From assembly GCA_002842505.1 (NCBI GenBank), contig PHDE01000003.1:1-62533 (forward strand): 62,533 bases of DNA. Reading direction: 5' to 3'. Below, in pieces: positions 14,910 through 22,769 of this stretch. Within the stretch, counting starts at the first letter, position 1. The number at the start of each line of letters is the position of its first letter. The position numbers and the translations under genes are program-made. The notes under the pieces are model-generated. The model was not told the DNA's origin. It saw nothing but the letters and a program-made list of their open reading frames with translations, and did no database searches. The stretch is from Bacteroidetes bacterium HGW-Bacteroidetes-3. Lineage in GTDB: Bacteria > Bacteroidota > Bacteroidia > Flavobacteriales > Flavobacteriaceae.

Positions 14910-15025
14910 ACCATTTGTTTGAAAAAATTTACCATTTGTTTGAAAAAATAGACAAATTAGCCATTCTCACTGGTCTTATTGATGAAAATATTTTTACCAT
15001 TTGTTATAAAAAAATTACCATTTGT
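14910..15025 (-). promoter_or_regulatory. LytTR-type operator: two pairs of ACCATTTGT at exact 21-bp spacing
   Basis: ACCATTTGT starts at 14910, 14931, 14996 and 15017. Within each pair the step is 21 bp (9-bp repeat plus 12-bp spacer); the pairs are 86 bp apart. This is the arrangement bound by LytTR-domain response regulators such as AgrA. The first repeat begins 21 bp upstream of the -33 TTG. The remainder of the 14738-15399 gap has no gene, only T-rich sequence and the 98-bp repeats. Confidence 0.6.
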
Positions 15026-15177
15026 TTGAAAAAATAGACAAAAAAAGTAATAAATTAATGAAATAATCGCTTTTTAGAGATCATTTTCGAGTCCAAAAAT
15101 GCGCAAAAAGTCGTGGTTTTGCTAAATGCTGTTTTTAGATGTTCAAAAAAAAAGGTATTATTTTGATTTTTTTATGA

Positions 15178-15373
15178 AATGAAACGAGCATAACAGATTT
15201 TGATCCACAAGGGAATGATTAATGGCGAACAGTCCCGAATTTTCGGGATTACCGCTAAAAAATAAAATTTAAACAGATGAAACGAGCATAACAAATTTTG
15301 ATACACAAGGGAATGATTAATAGCGAACAGTCCCGAATTTTCGGGATTACCACTAAAAAATAAAATTTAAACA
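15178..15373. repeat. Tandem pair of the 98-bp dispersed repeat (copies 3 and 4)
   Basis: Copies begin at 15178 and 15276, a period of 98 bp. Both have the TCCCGAATTTTCGGGA hairpin. They lie just past the 3' end of namZ; the first pair (8988-9193) is upstream of the AraC-type regulator. Confidence 0.88.
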
Positions 15374-15399
15374 GATGAAATTGAAAATGGGGATAGATT

Positions 15400-16632
15400 T
15401 TACTTGTATAACAAATATTTTGACCTTATTTTTTTAAACGCTTCAATTTCGAGTTGCCAGGAATCATGGATTTCTTTAGCGGTTAATCCTTTTACTATTT
15501 GGCTTTCTAATTTGGTTGTTCCGGCATGTGCGGTGAATGTTGCGCCAAAAAAATCTTCTGTTTTTGGTGTTTTGTGATACGCATCAAGCAACCATTCAAT
15601 ATTGACTACATTTAATTTCCCCGTATTTTTTAAATTGACTCCATAACAAAGTTTTCCTAAATGTTTTGGGGATTTGGCTCCAGCATTTGGCTTTGGCGTG
15701 TAAGAAAAGTCGCTTTTCGGAAAAAATGGGGCGCCATATTGCTGAAATTGGTTTTCGGTTCCCCTTCCTGCATTAATAACGGTGCCTTCAAAAAAACCAA
15801 GGCTAGGATACAAATTAATGGCTTTATCGTTTGGTAGGTTAGGGGAAGGCTTAATAGGAAGGTGGTAGTCACTTTGGTGCGTATAGTTTTTAAGGGGGAT
15901 TACGGTCAACGCACAAGTAACCTTATTTTTAAGCCAATGTTCGCCGTTAATCATTTGGGCATATTCGCCAATGGTCATCCCATAAACAAGCGGAACCGGA
16001 TGCATTCCCAAGAAACTGGCATGTTCCATTTTTAGGGTGGGGCCGTCAATAAAATGTCCGTTCGGATTTGGACGATCTAATATTATTAGTGGAATGTCGT
16101 TTTCGGCACAGGCTTCCATCACATAATGTAAGGTAGATATATAGGTATAGAATCGCACCCCAACATCCTGAATATCAAAAACAACAAGATTTATTCCTTT
16201 TAGTTGTTCACTGGTCGGTTTTTTATTTTTGCCGTACAAAGAAACAATGGGCAACCCAGTTTTTGCGTCAAAGCCATCCGTAACAATTTCGCCAGCATCC
16301 ACATCGCCCCTAATACCGTGTTCAGGCGAAAATACTTTGGAAATGTTAATGTGCATGGAAATCAGAGAATCCACTAAATGTGCGTAACCGTTTTTTTTGA
16401 AAATTACACTGGTTTGATTGGCTACGATTCCAATATTTTTCCCGGCCAGCAAGGGCAAATAGGCATCCATATTGTTGGCTCCAACAATTATTTGCTTTGT
16501 TTGGGTTGGAAGAATTACTTCTGGATTATGATTGGGAATGGAAGTCTGATTTTTTGCGGAACAGGAAATCAAACAAAAAAATAGCAGGAAAACCAACAAG
16601 AAATATGTATTTTTGAACCGTTTAGAAATCAT
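15400..16632 (-). CDS. namZ: Exo-beta-N-acetylmuramidase NamZ-like lipoprotein (DUF1343)
   Basis: 410 residues. Signal peptide with lipobox (FFCLISCSAK, Cys about residue 24), then a DUF1343 domain. Family segments: GKNIGIVANQTSV (about 64-76), VFSPEHGIRGDVDAGE (about 100-115), LPIVSLYGKNKKP (about 126-138), FDIQDVGVRFYTYISTLHYV (about 153-172), ILDRPNPNGHFIDGP (about 185-199) and GRGTENQFQQYGAPF (about 288-302). The founding member removes N-acetylmuramic acid from muropeptide ends, so a role in peptidoglycan recycling is likely. Its start is only 8 bases from the divergent permease start. Confidence 0.9.
   Translation of the reverse strand: MISKRFKNTYFLLVFLLFFCLISCSAKNQTSIPNHNPEVILPTQTKQIIVGANNMDAYLPLLAGKNIGIVANQTSVIFKKNGYAHLVDSLISMHINISKVFSPEHGIRGDVDAGEIVTDGFDAKTGLPIVSLYGKNKKPTSEQLKGINLVVFDIQDVGVRFYTYISTLHYVMEACAENDIPLIILDRPNPNGHFIDGPTLKMEHASFLGMHPVPLVYGMTIGEYAQMINGEHWLKNKVTCALTVIPLKNYTHQSDYHLPIKPSPNLPNDKAINLYPSLGFFEGTVINAGRGTENQFQQYGAPFFPKSDFSYTPKPNAGAKSPKHLGKLCYGVNLKNTGKLNVVNIEWLLDAYHKTPKTEDFFGATFTAHAGTTKLESQIVKGLTAKEIHDSWQLEIEAFKKIRSKYLLYK
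16608..16615 (+). promoter_or_regulatory. -7 box of the permease gene, inside the namZ start
   Basis: TATTTTTG fits TAnnTTTG and lies 25 bases before the permease TTG start, within the first codons of namZ on the other strand. No -33 TTG at the usual distance. Confidence 0.4.
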
Positions 16633-16640
16633 ACACCAAT

Positions 16641-17876
16641 TTGAATTACGAGTTATTTATTGCAAAACGCATTATTGCCGCAAAGCAATACAAAAGTAGC
16701 ATTTCATCGCCGATAATAAAAATAGCAATTATCGCTATTGCAATGGGTATGGTGATTATGATGGTTTCCGTAGCTACTGGCATCGGACTTCAGAAAAAAA
16801 TTCGAGAAAAATTATCGGGGTTTAACGGACATATACAAATCACGAATTTCGACGACAATAATTCGGAAATAACTTTAAATCCGGTGTCTAAACAACAAGA
16901 TTTTTATCCGAAATTCCCCAATATTGACGGTATTAAAAATGTACAAGTTTTTGCTACTAAAGCTGGAATTATAAGAACCAAAACCGATTTTGAAGGCATT
17001 ATTTTTAAGGGTGTGGGGAAAGAATATGACTGGACTTTTTTTAAGGAATACCTCACTAAAGGAAAATTGCCCGATTTTTCAAAGGAAGTTTCTAACGATG
17101 TGCTTATTTCAGAAGAAATATCGAATCGGCTCAATATTCATTTGGGAGACGAATTTAATATTCTTTTTGTAAAAGAAGATCCTTCAAAAGCGCCTTGGAT
17201 TCGCGTAGTGAAAGTTGTTGGCGTTTACAACTCTGGTTTTCAGGAGTTTGACGAAAATTTTGTGATTGCCGATCTTCGGCACATCCAAAAAATGAACCGA
17301 TGGAATGATGACGAAGTGGGCGGATTTGAAGTGTTGCTGAATAATTTTGACGAAATTCAGGAAAAAAGTGATCAAGTTTATTTGCAAACTGCATCAACCC
17401 TGAACAGTAAAAGCGTGATTGAAAAATATCCTTCAATCTTTGAGTGGATCAGTCTTTTTGATAACAATATGTATTTGATTATTGCGATTATGATTTTGGT
17501 GGCAGGCATCAATATGATTACCGCTTTGTTGGTGCTTATTTTGGAAAGAACACAAATGGTGGGCATTTTAAAAGCGCTGGGCGGCTCCAATTTCAGCATC
17601 AGAAAAATCTTTTTGTACAATGCGGCCTATCTTATTTTAAAAGGGCTGTTTTGGGGAAATCTTATTGGACTTACCTTATTATTTGTACAAAAATATATGG
17701 GTATTTTAACTTTAGATCCTTCAACATATTACGTAAATACTGTCCCGGTTTATATTGATTTTGGTTATATTGCCTTATTAAACATAGGAACATTGTTGCT
17801 TTGCCTTTCAATGCTAATTATTCCTTCCATCATCATTGCAAAAATAAGTCCGGCAAAATCCATAAAGTTTGAGTAA
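16641..17876 (+). CDS. FtsX/LolC-like ABC transporter permease, 411 aa
   Basis: Membrane protein with one helix near the N-terminus (about 25-50, IIKIAIIAIAMGMVIMMVSV), a large periplasmic domain (about 60-270), and three more helices (about 278-300, 320-345 and 372-400). This is the MacB/LolC/FtsX topology. The segment LERTQMVGILKALGGSNFSI (about 300-319) is the coupling region that contacts the ATPase. The start codon is TTG (TTGAATTACGAG), supported by the family-typical N-terminus MNYELFIAKRI. The best partner in the window is the LolD-like ATPase at 21919, encoded about 4 kb away; lipoprotein release to the outer membrane is inferred. Confidence 0.88.
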   Translation: MNYELFIAKRIIAAKQYKSSISSPIIKIAIIAIAMGMVIMMVSVATGIGLQKKIREKLSGFNGHIQITNFDDNNSEITLNPVSKQQDFYPKFPNIDGIKNVQVFATKAGIIRTKTDFEGIIFKGVGKEYDWTFFKEYLTKGKLPDFSKEVSNDVLISEEISNRLNIHLGDEFNILFVKEDPSKAPWIRVVKVVGVYNSGFQEFDENFVIADLRHIQKMNRWNDDEVGGFEVLLNNFDEIQEKSDQVYLQTASTLNSKSVIEKYPSIFEWISLFDNNMYLIIAIMILVAGINMITALLVLILERTQMVGILKALGGSNFSIRKIFLYNAAYLILKGLFWGNLIGLTLLFVQKYMGILTLDPSTYYVNTVPVYIDFGYIALLNIGTLLLCLSMLIIPSIIIAKISPAKSIKFE

Positions 17877-17935
17877 CTAAATTAAGATAATAGGCAACTT
17901 TTATTTTAGATTTACGAATTGGAATTTTCTAACGT

Positions 17936-19186
17936 TCACCCCATTTTATTATTTGAAATAATCCCATACACTTTTCCATTTAAATTTTTGTCCATAAAAA
18001 TGGCATTTTTAGAGGAAGACAAGATGTTGTTTTCACTAAATGTATAGTCAAAATCCGGATTAAAAAGGGTGATATTGGCTTGGTTTCCTTCTGCAATTGG
18101 AAAGGTTGGCACATTAAATCTTTCTCTTGGTTTGGTGGTTAAACAATCGATTAAAGTTTCCAAACCGATTGTTTTATTTAAGGCACCAAACAAACTTTCA
18201 AGTCCGATAGTCCCGAATTTCGCATTGTTGTATTCCACTTTTTTATGTTCAACATCAATGGGATTGTGGTCGCTGGTCACCATATCGATGGTACCTTCCT
18301 TTAATCCTTTAATCAACGCTTTTACATCTTTTGAAGTTCTTAAAGGAGGCAAAACCTTAGTGTTTGCGTTAAAACCTTTCAATTCATCATCAGTCAACAC
18401 CAAATGATGCGCTGCAACGCTGCAGGTAACGTTTAATTTTTTCTTTTTGGCTTCCTTTATAAGTTCAACCGATTTTGCTGTTGAAATTGTTGGAATGTGC
18501 AATTTTCCGCCGGTATATTCCAACAAAAATAAATCGCGGACAATCTGTAATTCTTCCGATAAAGCCGGAATTCCTTTTAAACCCAGCTTTGTGCTGTTGA
18601 TTTCTTCATTGACCAAACCAATGCCCGCAATGGAATCGTTCTGCGGAAAACTTAAAAGGAGTGCGTCAAAATTTTGTGCGTACTGCAAGCCTATTTTCAA
18701 CAGATTGGCATTTGATATGGCTTTATTATAGTCTCCAAAAGCAACAGCGCCGGCATTTTGCATATCATACAATTCAGCAATATCCTCGCTTTTTCCGCCT
18801 TTGGTCAGGTTTCCTATCGGATAAAGGGTGGTGGCAGAATTAGCGCCTTTATTTTTTAAAAACTGAATGGCCGATTTATTGTCTGTCGCCGGATAGGTGT
18901 TCGGATTTACTGCTACCGCCGTAAAACCGCTTTTTGAAGCCGTTTTCAATCCATTTTCAATCGTTTCCCTGTCCTCAAATCCGGGTTCGCCAAAGCAAAC
19001 GCTCGAATCGAACCAGCCTTGCGAAATATGCAGGTTGTCAAATTCAAGTTCTTTATATTTTTTGGGATTTTTAAGTTTTTCGCCAATTTTTGTGATGATG
19101 CCGTTTTCAATAAGAATGTCTTTAATTTGAAGATGAAACGGACTGGAATTGTCGATAATGGTAGCGGACTTTAGGAGTAAATTCAT
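17936..19186 (-). CDS. Dihydroorotase-like protein lacking zinc ligands
   Basis: 416-residue amidohydrolase-fold protein of the dihydroorotase family. The metal-binding DxHxH at the first strand is replaced by FDSSVCFGEPG (about residues 58-68), and the later His ligands are also gone: LSFPQND in place of the HxE region and HIPTIST in place of HxxHxST. The AAHHL (about 265) and SDHNP (about 315) segments survive. Related Bacteroidetes proteins show similar loss. It is probably not a normal dihydroorotase; a structural or regulatory partner role in pyrimidine synthesis is possible. It overlaps the upstream BatA-domain gene by 4 bases (ATGA), so it is the last gene of that operon. Confidence 0.85.
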   Translation of the reverse strand: MNLLLKSATIIDNSSPFHLQIKDILIENGIITKIGEKLKNPKKYKELEFDNLHISQGWFDSSVCFGEPGFEDRETIENGLKTASKSGFTAVAVNPNTYPATDNKSAIQFLKNKGANSATTLYPIGNLTKGGKSEDIAELYDMQNAGAVAFGDYNKAISNANLLKIGLQYAQNFDALLLSFPQNDSIAGIGLVNEEINSTKLGLKGIPALSEELQIVRDLFLLEYTGGKLHIPTISTAKSVELIKEAKKKKLNVTCSVAAHHLVLTDDELKGFNANTKVLPPLRTSKDVKALIKGLKEGTIDMVTSDHNPIDVEHKKVEYNNAKFGTIGLESLFGALNKTIGLETLIDCLTTKPRERFNVPTFPIAEGNQANITLFNPDFDYTFSENNILSSSKNAIFMDKNLNGKVYGIISNNKMG

Positions 19187-21141
19187 ATTTTGAAATATTT
19201 TAATAACAGCATTTCAATGGACAAAAATAGCACAGAAAATGCTAAAAACCATTTAAAAAGCCAATTGATTTTTTGTTGATTGCCAATTTCATTAAAAAGG
19301 CTCTCAACTGATGTGGAAACGGTCACGTTTTCAGCGTTGCCGACCAAAGATATTAAATTGGCATAATTGGTGTCGCTCTCGTCCCTGTTGTAATTTAATG
19401 CGATGATTTTTAGTACATTGTTGCTATTGGAGACCTTGTAAAAACCGCTTTCTAAAGCAATATCTGATAAAATTAGTTCTACTTTGTTTTGGGATACTTT
19501 TTGGAGCGGGATAAATGAATTGGTTTCGTTTGAAATTTTCAGCACATCATCTTTTCCTATGGATGCCGTTATTTCAATGTTGTTTTCAGTCGCAATAGTA
19601 TAATAAATCTGTGTAGTTTTTAGGGTTGTTTTTGCGAAATTATAAAAAATTGGAACCACCAACGGTGATTGCGTAAAATTTGAAATGTTTTTATTTAAAG
19701 GTGATGAGATCCAATAAAAATTGCCCTTTTTGATTTTTGAGGAAGAAATAAACGCACTGTTATTATCGAATTTAAGAATTGCGGAACTATTTTTAAAATT
19801 GTTTTGGTAATGCAACGCTGTTTTTGGGTATTGAAAATTGGTCACTTTTTTTTCAAAAACATCTTTAATTAAAGGATGCCCATAATTAATGGAAGTAATT
19901 TGATGTTCATTTTCAACTTTGGCGCTTATTTTTCCTGATTGAAAAGCGTTCAAAAGCAGGTTATAGGAATCGATATTCGCATTTTGTGACGGAATTACCG
20001 CCGAACTTCTTCGGTTTTCCAGAAACTCACTTAAACTGCGAAGCAATTCAGCAGGAATGTCAGGCAATTCATTCAAAATTATTAAATGTTGATTTTGAAT
20101 AGTGTTGTAATTTAATTGTGGAAGTGGGGAAACAGTAAAATTAAATTCATTTTCAGTATATATTTTCTGTAAAAATTCGGCCGGATTTCCAATGCTTAAC
20201 ACGTTAATTTTTTCGGGTGCTGAAACAGAAAAGAAAAAGTCGTTGTCAAATTCCATCCCTTCATCAACCAAGGAAATTTTTCCGTTAAATTTATTGGAAT
20301 TCGGGAGCGTAAATTGAACGGCAGTCCTATTGGAATTTGCAAATTTAGCGGTTGTTTTTCCTATTAAGTTTTCCTCTTGAAATAAAGAAACAGGAAAGTT
20401 AGCGCTAATAATCTGAGCACTTTTTACCAGTACGTTCAACGTTGTTTCCTCAGTAGATTTCTGTTCAAGTGACACGCTGTCCAAAAAAATGTTCTGAGTT
20501 TCTTTAGGGGAAAGCTGAAGCAATGAAATTGGTGAATTCAAAATTGTGAAATCTATTTTATTTTCAATATTAATATTCTGAAAATCAGATATTAATATAA
20601 TCTTATTTGAGGTGTTTGTTTTATCTGAATAATTGCTTTTGGCTTTCAGCAAAACAGTATTTAGATTAAGCTTATTTGGTGAATAATGGAGATCTATCAA
20701 TTCGTTTTTTAAACTATTGGCATCTAAATTCTTAAAACTTTCATCATTGGTGAACAGCGTAAAAATACTGTTTTGAATGTTGTTGTTATCTATAATTTTT
20801 CGTGCGGCACTTTTTAACAATTCCCCATTTTCGCCCTTTGCCTGCATGCTGTAGGAATTGTCTAAATAAACAGTGACATTTACATTTTGTTGCGTTGAAG
20901 ATTCAGAAAAAAATGGTTGTGAAAAGGCTAAAATGATGCAGCTTAACGCCAACAATCGGCTGGTTAAAACGAGCAATTTCTTAAGTTTGGCGCTTTTTCG
21001 CGTTTGCCTTTCAATATTTTTTAAAAAAGCGACATTGGTAAAAGGGACTTTAACGAAGCGTTGCAGCTGAAATAAATGAACAATTATCGGTATGATAAGT
21101 AAAAAAAGTGCGTAAAGAATTTCCGGATGCCTAAACTGCAT
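19183..21141 (-). CDS. BatA-domain protein with a degenerate VWA-like domain, 652 aa
   Basis: N-terminal BatA domain: two membrane helices (about 8-24, YALFLLIIPIIVHLFQL, and 58-76, LLVLTSRLLALSCIILAFSQ) around the segment VKVPFTNVAFLKNIE. A von Willebrand A-like region follows (VTVYLDNSYSMQAKG, about 90-104, a MIDAS-type DxSxS variant: DNSYS). A long periplasmic part with glutamine-amidotransferase-like fold is possible (about 310-420). A final helix (about 630-650) ends the protein. In Bacteroidetes such proteins lie in or near the Bat aerotolerance set. Here it sits between mtnN and the dihydroorotase-like gene. Confidence 0.82.
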   Translation of the reverse strand: MQFRHPEILYALFLLIIPIIVHLFQLQRFVKVPFTNVAFLKNIERQTRKSAKLKKLLVLTSRLLALSCIILAFSQPFFSESSTQQNVNVTVYLDNSYSMQAKGENGELLKSAARKIIDNNNIQNSIFTLFTNDESFKNLDANSLKNELIDLHYSPNKLNLNTVLLKAKSNYSDKTNTSNKIILISDFQNINIENKIDFTILNSPISLLQLSPKETQNIFLDSVSLEQKSTEETTLNVLVKSAQIISANFPVSLFQEENLIGKTTAKFANSNRTAVQFTLPNSNKFNGKISLVDEGMEFDNDFFFSVSAPEKINVLSIGNPAEFLQKIYTENEFNFTVSPLPQLNYNTIQNQHLIILNELPDIPAELLRSLSEFLENRRSSAVIPSQNANIDSYNLLLNAFQSGKISAKVENEHQITSINYGHPLIKDVFEKKVTNFQYPKTALHYQNNFKNSSAILKFDNNSAFISSSKIKKGNFYWISSPLNKNISNFTQSPLVVPIFYNFAKTTLKTTQIYYTIATENNIEITASIGKDDVLKISNETNSFIPLQKVSQNKVELILSDIALESGFYKVSNSNNVLKIIALNYNRDESDTNYANLISLVGNAENVTVSTSVESLFNEIGNQQKINWLFKWFLAFSVLFLSIEMLLLKYFKI

Positions 21142-21182
21142 TGTTCAAAATGGTTTATCAAAGATATAAAAATGGGGGGAAT

Positions 21183-21917
21183 TTATGCAAAATAGTTTTT
21201 CAAAATTCCTAGGGCATATTTGCTTGCGATGGAATTGGCAAATTTCGGAAAATCTATGGTTGCGTTGTCATTTGCCTTGTCTGAAATAACGCGAATGATG
21301 GAAAAAGGAATCTCATACTCAAAACAAACTTGGGCAACCGCGGCGCCTTCCATTTCTACGCAAACCGCTGTCGGCAATTTTTTGTTCAGTTTTTTAATTT
21401 TTTTGAGGCTGGAAATAAACTGGTCGCCGCTGGCAATATCGCCGTGCACCACCTTTGGTGTCAAAATATCAAATAGTTGTGCGTCTTCCATCGCAATAAA
21501 TTGAGGGTAAGTCAATAAAAACAAATTGGAGGCTTCCAGCAATTTTGCAGAATCATTTGTTTCCAAAAACTTCTTTCTTAAAATGGGAATTTCAAATTTT
21601 TCGTAAAACGGAAAAGCATTTAAGTCGTGTTGGTACAAATTTTTTCCTATCACAATATCCCCAATATTTAATTTGGGATGAATGGCACCGGCAACACCGG
21701 TAAAAATAATTTCTTTCACCTTAAAATCATTAATCAATTGGGTAGTGGTGGCTGCGGAAGCGACTTTTCCCCAACGGGAAAAAACAAGCACTATTTTTTT
21801 GTCGAATAAAGTGCCTGAATAATAGGTTCTCATTCCTTTTACAGTCTTCGAAACATTTTGAAGTTCGTGGAGCAACGCTTGAATTTCTTCTTGCATTGCG
21901 CTGATAATGCCTACCAT
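21183..21917 (-). CDS. mtnN: 5'-methylthioadenosine/S-adenosylhomocysteine nucleosidase
   Basis: Cleaves adenine from MTA and SAH in methionine salvage and the methyl cycle. The N-terminal MVGIISAMQEEIQALLHEL is characteristic. EIIFTGVAGAIHPKLNIGDIVIG (about 70-92) is the nucleobase-binding loop. VCVEMEGAAVAQVCFEYEIPF (about 190-210) carries the MEGAA motif with the ribose-binding Glu. FSIIRVISDKAND (about 210-222) has the catalytic Asp. Full length at 244. It begins 1 base after the LolD-like stop, so it is co-transcribed. Confidence 0.94.
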   Translation of the reverse strand: MVGIISAMQEEIQALLHELQNVSKTVKGMRTYYSGTLFDKKIVLVFSRWGKVASAATTTQLINDFKVKEIIFTGVAGAIHPKLNIGDIVIGKNLYQHDLNAFPFYEKFEIPILRKKFLETNDSAKLLEASNLFLLTYPQFIAMEDAQLFDILTPKVVHGDIASGDQFISSLKKIKKLNKKLPTAVCVEMEGAAVAQVCFEYEIPFSIIRVISDKANDNATIDFPKFANSIASKYALGILKNYFA

Positions 21918-21918
21918 T

Positions 21919-22590
21919 TTATAAAGGTTTATTGCTTATTTTGCCGTCAATCATCTCCAATTTCCGGTCGGCCATCTCCGCCAATTCTTTGTTGTGGGTC
22001 ACAATCACAAAAGTTTGGTTGAATTTATCACGCAAAGTGAAAAATAATTCGTGTAAATTTTTGGCAGAGGCAGAATCTAAATTTCCGCTTGGCTCATCGG
22101 CAAAAATAACATCGGGATTGTTTATTAAAGCCCTGGCGACTGCGACACGTTGTTGTTCACCGCCTGATAATTCATTGGGTTTGTGGTGCATTCTGCTCGA
22201 AAGTCCCAAAAAATTAAGCAAATCCTTGGCTTTGTTTTCCGCATCCTTTTTTGAAGAATTTCCTATAAAAGCGGGAATGCAAACATTTTCAAGTGCCGTA
22301 AATTCGGGAAGCAGTTGATGAAATTGAAAAATAAAACCAATATGCTGATTTCTGAATTTAGAAAGATCGTTGTCTTTTAATTCTAAAATGTTTTTTGTGC
22401 TGATGGCAAGTTTGGAATCTTTGCCTTTTGTTGGGTAATCTAAGGTTCCCAGAATTTGGAGCAGCGTAGTCTTGCCAGCTCCGGAAGGCCCCACAATAGC
22501 CACAATTTCTCCTTTTTTTATGGATAAATCCACGCCTTTTAAGACCTCTAAATCCCCGTAAAATTTATGAATATTTTTCGCTTCTATCAT
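21919..22590 (-). CDS. LolD-like ABC transporter ATPase, 223 aa
   Basis: Stand-alone ATPase of the MacB/LolD group. Walker [11 protein letters not shown] (about 34-43), Q-loop [18 protein letters not shown] (about 89-106), signature [16 protein letters not shown] (about 140-155), Walker [15 protein letters not shown] (about 159-172), H-loop [11 protein letters not shown] (about 192-202). LolD, FtsE and MacB cannot be told apart by sequence alone, but the FtsX/LolC-like permease nearby makes lipoprotein export plausible. First gene of the operon that continues with mtnN, the BatA-domain gene and the dihydroorotase-like gene. Confidence 0.9.
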   Translation of the reverse strand: MIEAKNIHKFYGDLEVLKGVDLSIKKGEIVAIVGPSGAGKTTLLQILGTLDYPTKGKDSKLAISTKNILELKDNDLSKFRNQHIGFIFQFHQLLPEFTALENVCIPAFIGNSSKKDAENKAKDLLNFLGLSSRMHHKPNELSGGEQQRVAVARALINNPDVIFADEPSGNLDSASAKNLHELFFTLRDKFNQTFVIVTHNKELAEMADRKLEMIDGKISNKPL

Positions 22591-22619
22591 CTGGTAAAAG
22601 TAAGCTTTTCCTTTTAAAA

Positions 22620-22704
22620 TTGTTTAATCGTTTAATCGTTTAATTGTTTAATTGTTTAATTGTTTATTTGTTTATTTGTTTAATCGTTTAATAGTGTAAT
22701 TGTA
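22620..22704. repeat. 9-bp tandem repeat TTTAATYGT
   Basis: About nine units of gtttaatcg/gtttaattg/gtttatttg upstream of the LolD-like gene, followed by a short cttaaaa repeat (22719-22752). The promoter of the operon would have to lie within or beyond this array. Confidence 0.75.
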
Positions 22705-22769
22705 TAGAAATTATTTATCACCTTAAAACTTAAAACTTAAAACTTAAAACTTACAACTTATAACTTTTT

